Assembly: GCF_019929225.1 (NCBI RefSeq)
Contig: NZ_JAHZPA010000003.1
Coordinates: forward strand, 1 to 64,000
DNA from: Streptococcus sanguinis
GTDB lineage: Bacteria; Bacillota; Bacilli; Lactobacillales; Streptococcaceae
DNA length: 64,000 nucleotides
Direction: 5' to 3'
Below are positions 33,235-41,938 of this stretch, piece after piece (positions within the stretch are counted from its first letter, which is position 1; each line of letters begins with the position of its first letter). The notes beneath the pieces were generated by a model. It made no database searches. It worked only from the letters and a program-made list of their open reading frames with translations, and was not told the DNA's origin. The position numbers and the translations under genes were made by a program.

Positions 33235-33867
33235 ATGTCACTTTTTCCAGCTATTGAAAGTTATCTGCCTCATCAAGGGGCTAAGTATATGTCTCCAGAC
33301 AAGGCAGGGCAGCTGCGTGAGTCTATGTTGGAGTTGAGAGCTAAGGGCCAGGCGGCACGCAAGGAGTTTGCGGATTTGGTCAAGGATTTTCAGAGGCTCT
33401 ATCCTAAGCTGACCTTGGAGCGAACCAGCCAGTGGATGAATCAGGCGCAGATACTGCGCCCCCATTTTTGGAATTATCTTAAAGGATATGGAGAAATTAC
33501 TGAGCCAATGTTCGCCCTGCGCTTGTATGGAACTGCAGAAGATTTTGGGGTGTCACTAGAGGTGAGCTTTATGGAGCGTAAGAAAGATGAGCACAGCCTC
33601 AGCAAGCAAAATCGGGTCTTGAATCTGCCTATTCAGTCGCCAGCTTACTATTTTGCTCAGATAGATGGTGTGAGTCAGCGTTTTGAAGGAACAGAGGAAA
33701 ATCGCCAGCTCCTTACTCAGCAGCTAGCGGTCGGTCAGGTTCGTAAGGTCTTGATTAAATACGATATTCCCCTTTCTCAGGCTGCTTCAAGAGAGCAAGT
33801 GCTTTCCCAGCTGCAGGAGGCCATGACAGCTTTGATTCCCTTTTATGAGGCGACTCGGACCATATGA
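33235..33867 (+). CDS. Conserved hypothetical protein
   Basis: A 210-residue soluble protein not recognised as a named family. It has a helical, Glu/Arg-rich N-terminal half (residues 20-60) and a central aromatic block (FWNYLKGYGEITEPMFALRLYG) that resembles the beginning of a nuclease-like or binding fold without visible catalytic residues. AGAAAGGA precedes the ATG. It lies between khpB and rpmH and has no strong promoter of its own, so readthrough from khpB is likely. No function is proposed. Confidence 0.6.
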   Translation: MSLFPAIESYLPHQGAKYMSPDKAGQLRESMLELRAKGQAARKEFADLVKDFQRLYPKLTLERTSQWMNQAQILRPHFWNYLKGYGEITEPMFALRLYGTAEDFGVSLEVSFMERKKDEHSLSKQNRVLNLPIQSPAYYFAQIDGVSQRFEGTEENRQLLTQQLAVGQVRKVLIKYDIPLSQAASREQVLSQLQEAMTALIPFYEATRTI

Positions 33868-33902
33868 TTACGTTTACAAAGAGAAAGTTATTTAAGTAAG
33901 TA

Positions 33903-33931
33903 TTGACAAAAGGCTTAGAATCATATAGAAT
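33903..33931 (+). promoter_or_regulatory. Promoter for rpmH
   Basis: TTGACA (33903-33908), 17-base spacer, TAGAAT (33926-33931). Confidence 0.85.
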
Positions 33932-34005
33932 AGTAAAGTATGTTTAGTAACTGATCACAACTAGCCGGCTAAACGAATACAAGAATCTAAGAGGAGGTAT
34001 TCATC

Positions 34006-34140
34006 GTGAAACGTACTTATCAACCAAGTAAAATCCGTCGTGCGCGTAAACATGGTTTCCGCCATCGTATGTCAACTAAAAACGGTCGTCGTGTATTGGC
34101 AGCTCGCCGTCGTAAAGGACGCAAAGTTTTGGCTGCTTAA
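34006..34140 (+). CDS. rpmH: 50S ribosomal protein L34
   Basis: A 44-residue, highly basic protein with the typical [18 protein letters not shown] start and KGRKVLAA end. The start codon is GTG at 34006, 8 bases after GAGGAGG. In many bacteria rpmH directly precedes rnpA; here it lies downstream of khpB with its own strong promoter and terminator, so it is expressed separately from rnpA. Confidence 0.96.
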   Translation: MKRTYQPSKIRRARKHGFRHRMSTKNGRRVLAARRRKGRKVLAA

Positions 34141-34158
34141 TCCAAACGATTAATCAAG

Positions 34159-34192
34159 AAACCAGCGGAGACTCGAGACCGCTGGTTTTTTT
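34159..34192 (+). terminator. Terminator after rpmH
   Basis: AAACCAGCGG (34159-34168) pairs with CCGCTGGTTT (34179-34188), followed by T. It also lies just past the end of the convergent regulator gene. Confidence 0.88.
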
Positions 34193-34201
34193 GTCTTAAA
34201 T

Positions 34202-34807
34202 TTATGGGTAAAAGTCAATAGACTGGCAGGAAAGTTCTTCTTTTTGTCCAGTGTCTTTATTTATGACCTCCACATACCAGTCCCCTTTGAGACTAAATAG
34301 TTTGATAAATTGAACCTGAAGAGACTGCTGTTCATACTTAATTGGAAAAAATTCTTCCTGCCTGTGCAATAAAATATCAAGAATTATTCGCAACTGAGAA
34401 TTGTTGATTGTCTTTCTGACTTCTGGTTGAAGGATTTTCTCAATTTTTGTGATCTTGCTTAACTGCTGTTCTGAAATCGAGTTTTCAAATTTTTCTTTTA
34501 ATTTTTGCAGGTCAATATCAAAAGGGCACATATTGTAGTTTTCCAGAGTCAGCATGGAAAAATACAAGGCAGAAATTTCATCTATGGAGAAAATAATAGG
34601 AGATAACAAGTCGTTGCTAAGAATTTTATAACTGCCATTCCGGCCTAAGTCAGAATAAATTGGAATGCCTAACGTTTCAAGGCTGGCAATATCACGAAGG
34701 GCAGTGCTTTTTGAAATGTGATATCGATTCATAATATCTTTTAGATTGAATCGTCTTTTCTTATTGAGAAAAATAAGCATATCGTTAATTCTTTGAGATT
34801 TATTCAT
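34202..34807 (-). CDS. HTH/WYL-type transcriptional regulator (YafY-like)
   Basis: A 201-residue DNA-binding protein. The N-terminal winged helix (about 5-60) contains FNLKDIMNRYHISKSTALRDIASLE, the DeoR/YafY type. The C-terminal part ends in a short WYL-like segment (FSLKGDWYVEVINKDTG). The ATG at 34807 has GGAG 7 bases upstream; the in-frame ATGs at 34819 and 34840 lack one. It is divergent from a pyridoxamine oxidase-like gene 90 bases away, the usual arrangement for a local regulator. The segment is richer in A and T than its surroundings. Confidence 0.78.
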   Translation of the reverse strand: MNKSQRINDMLIFLNKKRRFNLKDIMNRYHISKSTALRDIASLETLGIPIYSDLGRNGSYKILSNDLLSPIIFSIDEISALYFSMLTLENYNMCPFDIDLQKLKEKFENSISEQQLSKITKIEKILQPEVRKTINNSQLRIILDILLHRQEEFFPIKYEQQSLQVQFIKLFSLKGDWYVEVINKDTGQKEELSCQSIDFYP

Positions 34808-34897
34808 GCTAAACTCCATATTTTTATTAAATGGTTTCAAAAAATGATACCTTTTTATATTATACTAGTTTTAGAGAAAATAATAAAGGAGTCAAAT

Positions 34898-35308
34898 ATG
34901 AATCAATATTTTAAGGCCTTATTGGCAGAACAGACAGAAATGGCTTTAGCTACTTCTGTAAAGGATATCCCAAATGTAAGAATTGTCAATTTTTACTATG
35001 ATGAGGAGATGAAGAAATTGTTCTTTATCTCATTTAAAAATAGTCATAAAATCCAAGAGTTGGCAATCAATAATCGTATAGCTCTTACAACAGTCCCGAA
35101 AGGTGATGGGAGGTATGTCCGGATTCAAGGGAGAGTCAAAGAAAGCCAGCTTTCTATTGAGGATATAAGAAGCGTTTTTGTCCAGAAGTATCCTTATTAT
35201 CAAGATATTATTGAGCAACACATAAACTCCTTGCAAGTTTTTGAAGTCTCTTTTTCTGATGCTTTCTTGGTCTTAGATAATAATCAAGTTGAGAAAATCA
35301 AACTATAA
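34898..35308 (+). CDS. Pyridoxamine 5'-phosphate oxidase family protein
   Basis: A 136-residue split-barrel protein of the FMN/F420-binding family. Typical parts are MALATSVKDIPNVRIVNFYY, KLFFISFKNSHKIQELAINNRIAL and the RIQGRVKES strand, which form the flavin-binding barrel. Its size fits the small general-stress or nitroimidazole-reductase-like members, not the biosynthetic PdxH. AAAGGAG precedes the ATG at 34898. It is divergent from the regulator and 11 bases upstream of tag, so the two genes probably form an operon. Confidence 0.8.
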   Translation: MNQYFKALLAEQTEMALATSVKDIPNVRIVNFYYDEEMKKLFFISFKNSHKIQELAINNRIALTTVPKGDGRYVRIQGRVKESQLSIEDIRSVFVQKYPYYQDIIEQHINSLQVFEVSFSDAFLVLDNNQVEKIKL

Positions 35309-35319
35309 GGAGAAAATAG

Positions 35320-35880
35320 ATGGTTGAGATAAAAAGATGCAATTGGGCTGAAAATAGTGAGCTTGAGAGAAATTATCATGACCATGACTGGGGGCGACCT
35401 GTGCATGACGAGCATAAACTCTTTAAAATGTTGATTTTGGAAGGTCAGCAGGCGGGCTTGAGCTGGCAAACTATTTTGTCAAAAATGGATGCTATGACAG
35501 AGGCTTATGAAAACTTCAATCCTGAAATACTCTCCAACTATGACGAGCAGAAGATTGAAGAATTGCTTAGTGATCAAAGAGTGATACGAAATAGGCTAAA
35601 AATAAAGGCAGTTATAAAAAATGCTAAAGCCTATTTAAAACTAAAAGAAGAATATGGTAGTTTGGATTCTTATATTTGGTCTTTTGTAAATAATGAACCG
35701 ATTCTTAATTCATGGTCCAGTATTGAAGAGGTGCCCGCTCGAACAGATCTATCCGATAAAATCAGCAAAGAACTCAAAAAGAAAGGTTTTTCTTTTGTTG
35801 GTTCTACGACCATATATGCTTTTATGCAGTCCATTGGCATGGTCAATGATCATTTGCTGACCTGTGATTTTAGGATATAA
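35320..35880 (+). CDS. tag: DNA-3-methyladenine glycosylase I
   Basis: A 186-residue glycosylase that removes 3-methyladenine from alkylated DNA, starting base excision repair. The zinc site is visible as Cys7 in KRCNWAE, His in YHDHDWGRP and the C-terminal HLLTC; the LSWQTILSK and EVPARTDLS segments are family hallmarks. AAGGAG lies before the ATG. It follows the flavin-binding-like gene closely. The AT-rich composition suggests that the regulator, oxidase-like and tag genes were acquired together. Confidence 0.92.
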   Translation: MVEIKRCNWAENSELERNYHDHDWGRPVHDEHKLFKMLILEGQQAGLSWQTILSKMDAMTEAYENFNPEILSNYDEQKIEELLSDQRVIRNRLKIKAVIKNAKAYLKLKEEYGSLDSYIWSFVNNEPILNSWSSIEEVPARTDLSDKISKELKKKGFSFVGSTTIYAFMQSIGMVNDHLLTCDFRI

Positions 35881-35953
35881 TCATTTTTCTTTGAATTAGA
35901 AAGGTAAGCATTCTATTATCGAATGCCGGTAAATGATATAAAAAGAGAAAAAA

Positions 35954-35987
35954 ACCAGAAAGAAATTGATTTTCTTTCTGGTTTTTT
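35954..35987. terminator. Bidirectional terminator between tag and the DUF4153 gene
   Basis: ACCAGAAAGAAA (35954-35965) pairs with TTTCTTTCTGGT (35971-35982), with T-run right and A-run left. Confidence 0.88.
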
Positions 35988-36009
35988 GTGTATAGTTAAG
36001 TACAGTTGC

Positions 36010-37425
36010 TTATTTTGCTACTGGTAAAAGCATTGGATACAGATAGCAGAGTAAGGTAAAGCTCATCAGGGCGTAAAAGATACCGATGCGAATAGCTTGG
36101 ATAGGTTTATAAAAACGAATCAGGGTCAGTAGGCACCAAACTAAGAGAACAAGGATGAACCAAGCTGAAATCAAGCGCAGCGGTGTTGGTCCGTAAAGGT
36201 AGATGTAGATGCCAAATAATTTCCAGCCAGCTAGCAAGGCCAGCAGACCGGTAAAGATAAAGAGGATAGTAGCTGCGAATCGCGTCCCTTTCTGGTCCCA
36301 GAGTGGCTTTTTGGCAATCAGATAGAAGACACCTAGGACTGCAAAGTTAAGGATAGATACCCGAACCAGCTGCCAGAAGCCAGCTACGGCAACAGTCGAA
36401 GCATTCTGCGGAGAAATAGACTGAGCTACTGTTCCGGCGCTTAGGAGCTGACCGAGCTCACCCAGACCCGTCAGGAAGAAGAGCGCATAGGTCAGGCAGA
36501 GGCTGCCGATGATAATGTAGGCTGCGAAAGCGGGTGCTACTCGCAAAGGGCGGATGCTTGCTTGAAATTTTTTGTAGCTAAGTTTAGTATCTTTTTTGCC
36601 TAACAGACTGCCGGCTAGGAGGCCGTACAAGTAGAGACTGACAGGGATAGCCAGGCAGGCCTTGAAGAGAATCATGCTGCTATCAAGACTTGAAAAGAGG
36701 GAGTCAAGTAGATTCTCAATAATATCAGCGGTATTGCTGAAGAAGGAGGCAAAGCTGTCTGAAACCTGACTCAGCTGGGACCAGACAAAGTAGACCAAGA
36801 TTCCCGCAACAAAGAAGCTGCTGACGATAATCGCGAGCTGTTGAGCTTTCTTCGAAGACAGACTGTCAGAGCTGTCAGAAGAGTCCTGCTGCTTACCTTC
36901 TATAAAGACTAGAATAGCAGCAATGAAATTTTTAAAGGGCAGGATGCAGAAGGCTTGAATGGTGTCAAACCAGACCAGAATCCCCAAACGTCCCTGGCTT
37001 AACCAGCCGGTACGGGACAGAATATAGAAGGCGAATGAGATGTGGATGGCCAGAAATTGAAAAAATTCTAGCTGGCGATGAAGTCCCCAGAGACTTAAAG
37101 CTAGGGCTTGAGCTAGCGTCATGATCAGAAAGCTTCTAGCCTCTAATCTGCTGTCAAGATTTTTTATCTGCAATGATGGATAGGCCAATTTCCTGATTAG
37201 GGCTTCGCTTAGCAATATAAGACCAATTGCAAAAGGGAAAAAGGATGCAGTTTGATAATTAAAAAATACAGCAGAGTAAAAGTAGGTTAAAAGATAGAGG
37301 ATTAGATAGCTGATTTTAAAGAATCGCAGTTGCTTGTCCTCTAGGCCTGTGAAGATGGTCTGTCGTTCTGCTTCTGCGGGCAGACAAGGCTGGACATTCA
37401 TCTGTTCTTGTGCTGGATATTCCAT
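36010..37425 (-). CDS. DUF4153/DUF4173-type integral membrane protein
   Basis: A 471-residue protein with about eleven to twelve hydrophobic segments. After a hydrophilic 30-residue N-terminus, helices run through most of the length, with a Ser/Asp-rich loop near residue 190. The layout and the ending (large cluster of helices, then a short tail) fit the DUF4153 group. GGAGGAG lies 8 bases before the ATG. The preceding XRE gene ends 2 bases upstream, so this is the last gene of a three-gene minus-strand operon with XRE and DUF2975 genes. The function is unknown. Confidence 0.7.
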   Translation of the reverse strand: MEYPAQEQMNVQPCLPAEAERQTIFTGLEDKQLRFFKISYLILYLLTYFYSAVFFNYQTASFFPFAIGLILLSEALIRKLAYPSLQIKNLDSRLEARSFLIMTLAQALALSLWGLHRQLEFFQFLAIHISFAFYILSRTGWLSQGRLGILVWFDTIQAFCILPFKNFIAAILVFIEGKQQDSSDSSDSLSSKKAQQLAIIVSSFFVAGILVYFVWSQLSQVSDSFASFFSNTADIIENLLDSLFSSLDSSMILFKACLAIPVSLYLYGLLAGSLLGKKDTKLSYKKFQASIRPLRVAPAFAAYIIIGSLCLTYALFFLTGLGELGQLLSAGTVAQSISPQNASTVAVAGFWQLVRVSILNFAVLGVFYLIAKKPLWDQKGTRFAATILFIFTGLLALLAGWKLFGIYIYLYGPTPLRLISAWFILVLLVWCLLTLIRFYKPIQAIRIGIFYALMSFTLLCYLYPMLLPVAK

Positions 37426-37427
37426 AA

Positions 37428-37646
37428 TTATTTCTCCTCCTCATCGTCAGGGATATACTCCAAAATATCGCCAGGCTGGCAGTCTAGTTCACGGCAGAGA
37501 GCGTTGAGTGTTGAAAAGCGGACAGCCTTGGCTCGATTATTTTTTAGGATAGATAGATTGGCTGGTGTTAGGTCAATCAACTCTGCTAAACGGCCAGCAC
37601 TGATGCGCTTTTGCGCCATGACAAGGTCTAAATTTATCTGAATCAT
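37428..37646 (-). CDS. Small XRE-family regulator
   Basis: A 72-residue Cro/C1-type helix-turn-helix protein (MAQKRISAGRLAELIDLTPANLSILKNNRAKAV) ending in an acidic tail. AGGAGG precedes the ATG. Such one-domain regulators are often paired with a DUF2975 membrane protein, as here, and probably control their own operon. The stop is 2 bases from the next start. Confidence 0.88.
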   Translation of the reverse strand: MIQINLDLVMAQKRISAGRLAELIDLTPANLSILKNNRAKAVRFSTLNALCRELDCQPGDILEYIPDDEEEK

Positions 37647-37654
37647 AAGACCTC

Positions 37655-38131
37655 CTAAATAGTGTAGTCCACTTGATCCTGCAGCTCAATGGCCTTGCCA
37701 AAGGCATTGCGGATGACGCGGATAATCAGGGTCAAGATGCTACAGGAAACAGTGACTAAGAGCATGGGCAAGTAAGCTGTCAGTCCCATAAAGAGGGAGA
37801 TAAGAGCGACAGTGCCCACTTCCCAGCCAAGATAGCGCATGTACTGAACATTTTGTGTGATAAAAACCTGATTTTTACCAATGCGGCTAAGGAGTCGATA
37901 GAGATGGACAATGCAGGCCAGAGCCAGGCAGCCTAGGACATAGCCGAGCAGTAGCAAGACCCAAAAGCGCGTCTCCCCTTGAAAGAAAGGAGAGGGAAAT
38001 TCAATAACTAGGTTGACGACCCAAGGTCCTAGAGCTATCAGGATAATGGAAGCAATAAATAAAAGGCTGATACTGATTTTTGTAAGAGTGATGCTCATAT
38101 CTTCAGCAGTCTTTTTCATTTTGTCTGTCAT
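37655..38131 (-). CDS. DUF2975 domain membrane protein
   Basis: A 158-residue protein with four hydrophobic segments (about residues 18-42, 55-78, 95-120 and 125-145), matching DUF2975. GGAGG lies before the ATG at 38131. It is the first gene of the operon and directly precedes the XRE regulator; the two are often found together and may form a sensor/regulator pair. No signal is known. Confidence 0.82.
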   Translation of the reverse strand: MTDKMKKTAEDMSITLTKISISLLFIASIILIALGPWVVNLVIEFPSPFFQGETRFWVLLLLGYVLGCLALACIVHLYRLLSRIGKNQVFITQNVQYMRYLGWEVGTVALISLFMGLTAYLPMLLVTVSCSILTLIIRVIRNAFGKAIELQDQVDYTI

Positions 38132-38329
38132 AATTTCCTCCGACTAACGTTTCATTTCTTAGTAACTATAACACGAATTTTATCGATAATCAATAATAAA
38201 ATATCGAAAAAAGATAAAATCGGTCTTAAGGACTAGATGAAAGTTTCTAAAAAGTTCTTATTTTATAGAGATGGATTTCTTATCAGGAGATGAACAGAGT
38301 AGAAGACGATGAATATTTTGCTTGATTTT

Positions 38330-38338
38330 TGGTATAAT
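38330..38338 (+). promoter_or_regulatory. Extended -10 promoter for tatD
   Basis: TGG then TATAAT (38333-38338), about 30 bases before tatD; no clear -35. Confidence 0.5.
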
Positions 38339-38367
38339 AAAGGACAGGAAATACAAGGAAGTAAACC

Positions 38368-39138
38368 ATGAAGATTTTTGATACACACACGCATTTAAAT
38401 GTGGAAGAATTTGCTGGTCGAGAGGCAGAGGAGCTCCAGCTGGCTGCAGAAATGGGCGTCAGCAAAATAAATATTGTCGGTTTTGACCGACCGACCATTG
38501 AACGCGCCTTGGAGTTGGCTGACAGCTATGATCAGCTTTATGCTACGATCGGTTGGCATCCGACTGAGGCTGGGACTTATGATGAGGCTGTGGAAGCCTA
38601 TCTGCTGGACAAGCTTCGTCACCCCAAAGTGCTGGCTCTGGGCGAGATTGGGCTGGATTATCACTGGATGACAGCGCCAAAGGATGTTCAGGAGCGGGTG
38701 TTTCGACGCCAAATCCAGCTCTCCAAAGAGCTGAACCTGCCCTTTGTCGTTCACACACGTGACGCATTGGAGGATACCTATGAGATTATCAAGAGTGAGG
38801 GTGTCGGCCCTCGAGGTGGTATTATGCACTCTTATTCAGGTTCTTTGGAAATGGCAGAGCGTTTTATCGAGCTAGGAATGATGATTTCATTTTCTGGAGT
38901 CGTCACCTTTAAGAAAGCGACGGATATTCAGGAGGCTGCGCAGAGCCTGCCTTTAGACAAAATTCTCGTTGAGACTGATGCACCTTATCTGGCGCCCGTT
39001 CCCAAGCGTGGCCGAGAAAACAAAACAGCCTATACCCGCTATGTTGTAGAGAAAATTGCTGAGCTTCGTGGGCTGACTGTCGAAGAAGTAGCGCAAGCGA
39101 CCTATGATAATGCAAAGAAGGTGTTTGGGCTTGACTGA
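38368..39138 (+). CDS. tatD: TatD family metal-dependent hydrolase (DNase)
   Basis: A 256-residue metal-dependent nuclease/hydrolase. Metal ligands are visible in IFDTHTHLN (residues 3-11), GEIGLDYHW near 92, the VHTRDA segment near 128, HSYSG near 153 and ETDAPYLAPVPKRG near 203. TatD proteins act in DNA repair and degradation. AAGGAAG precedes the ATG. rnmV begins inside its last bases, the standard streptococcal order. Confidence 0.93.
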   Translation: MKIFDTHTHLNVEEFAGREAEELQLAAEMGVSKINIVGFDRPTIERALELADSYDQLYATIGWHPTEAGTYDEAVEAYLLDKLRHPKVLALGEIGLDYHWMTAPKDVQERVFRRQIQLSKELNLPFVVHTRDALEDTYEIIKSEGVGPRGGIMHSYSGSLEMAERFIELGMMISFSGVVTFKKATDIQEAAQSLPLDKILVETDAPYLAPVPKRGRENKTAYTRYVVEKIAELRGLTVEEVAQATYDNAKKVFGLD

Positions 39139-39700
39139 GAAGATAAAAATCCCTCAGGTAATCGTCGTTGAGGGCAAGGATGACACAGCTAACCTTCAGC
39201 GATTTTACGAAGTTGACACTTACGAGACGAGAGGTTCCGCTATCAATGAAGAAGACCTAGAGCGGATTGAGAAACTGCACCAGCTGCGTGGGGTTATTGT
39301 CTTTACTGATCCAGACTACAATGGCGAGCGTATCCGTCGGATGATTATGGAGGCTGTACCAACTGCTCAGCATGCCTTTCTCCGTCGAGATGAGGCAGCT
39401 CCAAAGTCTAAGAATAAGGGTAAATCACTTGGCGTAGAGCATGCATCATTTGAGGATTTACAGCAGGCATTGGCTTGGGTAGTCAGATATTTCGATGATG
39501 AGGATAATTTTGACATCACCAAAAGCGATCTTGTGCGACTAGGTCTGCTTATGGGAAGCGACAGCCGTCAGCGTCGAGAGTATCTGGGAGAGGAGCTCCG
39601 TATCGGCTATTCTAACGGCAAGCAGCTGCTCAAGCGGTTGGAATTGTTTGGAGTGACCTTGGCGGAAGTGGAAGAAACCATGCTCAAATATTCAGACTAA
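39131..39700 (+). CDS. rnmV: Ribonuclease M5
   Basis: A 189-residue Toprim-domain nuclease that matures 5S rRNA. The Toprim motifs are VVEGKDDTANL and FTDPDYNGERIRR, with the metal-binding acids present. The TTG at 39131, 9 bases after AAGAAGG and overlapping the tatD stop, gives TEKIKIPQVIVVEGK and is preferred; the upstream ATG at 39104 lies deep in tatD. The C-terminal segment RIGYSNGKQLLKRLELFGVT is conserved in family members. An SDR gene separates it from ksgA. Confidence 0.92.
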   Translation: MTEKIKIPQVIVVEGKDDTANLQRFYEVDTYETRGSAINEEDLERIEKLHQLRGVIVFTDPDYNGERIRRMIMEAVPTAQHAFLRRDEAAPKSKNKGKSLGVEHASFEDLQQALAWVVRYFDDEDNFDITKSDLVRLGLLMGSDSRQRREYLGEELRIGYSNGKQLLKRLELFGVTLAEVEETMLKYSD

Positions 39701-39711
39701 CGGAGTAAGAA

Positions 39712-40566
39712 ATGAAAAAAGTAATTATTACGGGCGGCAATAGTGGTATTGGCTACCAAGCTGCTAAACAGTTAGCTGAGAAGGGGTGGTCAGTGACCCT
39801 ATTTTGCCGGCGAAAAGAAGCAGCTGAGCAAGCCTGTGAGAAAATCCGTCAACAAACAGGAAATCCGCATGTAGATTATATCTTGGTTGATTTATCTGAT
39901 ATGAAAAGTGTCACACAAGCGGTAGAACAGTATATCCAAAAAGAAGAGACTTTAGATGTTTTAATTAACAATGCGGCTGATTTTGACTTATCAATCAAAA
40001 AGCCAATTCTTACCAAAGACGGATTGGAAAAACAATTTGCGACCAACGTGGTTGCTCCCTTTTTACTTTCTACCTTATTGAAGGGCTTGTTAGAAAAGTC
40101 AGAAAGTGGCCGAATTATTAATATTTCTTCCCAAGGACTGGTGCTTTATCCTTTCATGAAGCTTGATTTTGAAAATTTATCTGGTCAAAAACATTACAGT
40201 CCTGCTAAGACTTATTATCAGAATAAACTGGCCTTGTTGATGCTGTCCCTTTATATTCGGAAACAGTGGAAAGGTATCAAAGTTCAGGCTCTCCGTGTGA
40301 CCAATGTCAAAGTAGATATGCGCCGCTATGATCACCTCAGCGCTTTTATGAAAAATCTGTATAAAATTAAGTCGAGATTTTCGATTGGTCCTGAAGAAAT
40401 GGCGAAAGTCTATACAGCCTTATCTACAGAAGATGGTTATGAGGGCTTTTTGTATGACGAGAAATGCAGAGAAGTTAAGGCTAATGCATTTGCTTACGAG
40501 GAAGAAGAACAGAAAAAACTCTACACCTTGCTTGAGCAAATGACCTCCTTAAAAAATAACGAATAA
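39712..40566 (+). CDS. Short-chain dehydrogenase/reductase
   Basis: A 284-residue SDR. The nucleotide-binding motif TGGNSGIG is near residue 7, NNAA near 88, and the catalytic YxxxK reads YYQNK near 162, with an upstream Ser in ISSQG. The RRK after the second strand favours NADP(H). The ATG follows ACGGAG, 11 bases after rnmV, so it is co-transcribed with rnmV and ksgA. The substrate is unknown. In pneumococcus I do not recall an SDR between these two genes, so it may be an insertion. Confidence 0.85.
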   Translation: MKKVIITGGNSGIGYQAAKQLAEKGWSVTLFCRRKEAAEQACEKIRQQTGNPHVDYILVDLSDMKSVTQAVEQYIQKEETLDVLINNAADFDLSIKKPILTKDGLEKQFATNVVAPFLLSTLLKGLLEKSESGRIINISSQGLVLYPFMKLDFENLSGQKHYSPAKTYYQNKLALLMLSLYIRKQWKGIKVQALRVTNVKVDMRRYDHLSAFMKNLYKIKSRFSIGPEEMAKVYTALSTEDGYEGFLYDEKCREVKANAFAYEEEEQKKLYTLLEQMTSLKNNE

Positions 40567-40586
40567 CGAATTAGAAAAGAGAAAAG

Positions 40587-41459
40587 ATGCGTATTGCAGA
40601 CCATAGTGTGACCCGTGCCATTCTGGAGCGTCACGGTTTCACCTTTAAAAAATCTTTCGGTCAGAATTTCCTGACGGATACGAACATCCTCCAGAAGATT
40701 GTGGACACAGCTGAGATTGACAAAAAGGTCAATGTCATCGAAATTGGTCCTGGTATTGGGGCTTTGACGGAATTTTTGGCCGAAAGTGCCGCGGAGGTCA
40801 TGGCCTTTGAGATTGATGATCGGCTGGTGCCGATTTTGGCGGATACTCTGCGCGATTTTGACAATGTGACAGTGGTCAATCAGGATATTCTCAAGGTTGA
40901 TCTGGCCCAGTACATAGCAGAGTTTAAGAATCCAGACCTGCCTATCAAGGTAGTGGCAAATCTGCCCTACTACATCACAACACCGATTCTCATGCATTTG
41001 ATTGAGAGCGGGATTCCTTTTAGTGAGTTTGTCGTTATGATGCAGAGAGAAGTGGCGGATCGGATTTCGGCTCAGCCGAATACCAAGGCCTATGGTAGTT
41101 TGTCGATTGCGGTCCAGTATTACATGACGGCCAAGGTTGCCTTTATCGTGCCGCGGACAGTCTTTGTGCCAGCGCCAAATGTGGATTCAGCTATTCTCAA
41201 GATGGTTCGCAGAGACCAGCCTGCAGTTGCGGTACAGGACGAGAAATTCTTTTTCAAGGTCTCCAAGGCCAGCTTTGTCCACCGCCGGAAGACTCTCTGG
41301 AATAACCTAACCAGTTATTTTGGGAAGTCAGAGGAGACTAAAGGCAAACTGACAGCAGCTTTAGAAAGAGCTGAATTATCTCCAAGTGTTCGGGGAGAAG
41401 CTCTTAGTTTAGAAGAATTTGCTCGCTTGGCAGACGCTTTGAAGTCTGAGGGATTATAA
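40587..41459 (+). CDS. rsmA: 16S rRNA dimethyladenosine transferase RsmA/KsgA
   Basis: A 290-residue enzyme that dimethylates A1518 and A1519 near the 3' end of 16S rRNA. The motifs are FGQNFLTD, the SAM loop [23 protein letters not shown] and the catalytic [11 protein letters not shown]. The length is normal. It ends the tatD-rnmV-SDR-ksgA unit. Loss of this enzyme gives kasugamycin resistance in many bacteria. Confidence 0.95.
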   Translation: MRIADHSVTRAILERHGFTFKKSFGQNFLTDTNILQKIVDTAEIDKKVNVIEIGPGIGALTEFLAESAAEVMAFEIDDRLVPILADTLRDFDNVTVVNQDILKVDLAQYIAEFKNPDLPIKVVANLPYYITTPILMHLIESGIPFSEFVVMMQREVADRISAQPNTKAYGSLSIAVQYYMTAKVAFIVPRTVFVPAPNVDSAILKMVRRDQPAVAVQDEKFFFKVSKASFVHRRKTLWNNLTSYFGKSEETKGKLTAALERAELSPSVRGEALSLEEFARLADALKSEGL

Positions 41460-41460
41460 A

Positions 41461-41500
41461 AAAATAGAAGATCTGCTCTATATAGCTGGTCTTCTATTTT
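41461..41500 (+). terminator. Hairpin after ksgA
   Basis: AAAATAGAAGA (41461-41471) pairs with TCTTCTATTTT (41490-41500) around an 18-base loop. Confidence 0.65.
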
Positions 41501-41515
41501 GCTAATGAGGTACAT

Positions 41516-41923
41516 ATGAAAGTGAAATTTCTGTCTTTGTTTTCTGCCTTGCTCTGGTTTTCGCAGTCTTTACTCCATTTCCTGCTTATGCTAGGTCTGC
41601 CTCTGGGACGTTTGGTATTTGGCGGCGCTTATATAATATTTCCTTTATGGTTGCGGCCAGTTAACTTCCTGCTTTTCTTGCTGTGGGGTTTCTTTAGTCT
41701 TAGTTATCTATCTTTTGGCGGTTGGCTAAGAAGTAGCTTGAAGTCTTCTGTTTTGGGAAAGATCATCTTAAGTGGAACTGTTTTTCTCTTTTTGGCTACT
41801 GTTTTCAATTTCTTTGTGACCGCGAGTCTATTAGAGAAATATTTAACAGGGGGACTGACCTTTCTGGCTTTTCTCAGCAGTGTAATTCTACTTCATAATA
41901 ACAAAAAATCCTATCAATCATGA
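41516..41923 (+). CDS. Hypothetical small integral membrane protein
   Basis: A 135-residue protein with four hydrophobic segments at about residues 5-28, 38-66, 82-105 and 110-128 and a short basic end (HNNKKSYQS). No family is recognised. There is no strong Shine-Dalgarno (GAGGTACAT). Its stop codon lies inside the terminator shared with the tRNA gene. Confidence 0.55.
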   Translation: MKVKFLSLFSALLWFSQSLLHFLLMLGLPLGRLVFGGAYIIFPLWLRPVNFLLFLLWGFFSLSYLSFGGWLRSSLKSSVLGKIILSGTVFLFLATVFNFFVTASLLEKYLTGGLTFLAFLSSVILLHNNKKSYQS

Positions 41924-41930
41924 TAGGATT
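41907..41930. terminator. Terminator shared by the membrane protein and tRNA-Leu genes
   Basis: AATCCTATCA (41907-41916) pairs with TGATAGGATT (41921-41930). A-run to the left gives a U-tract for the minus-strand tRNA; T-run to the right serves the plus strand. Confidence 0.8.
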
Positions 41931-41938
41931 GCTTTTTA

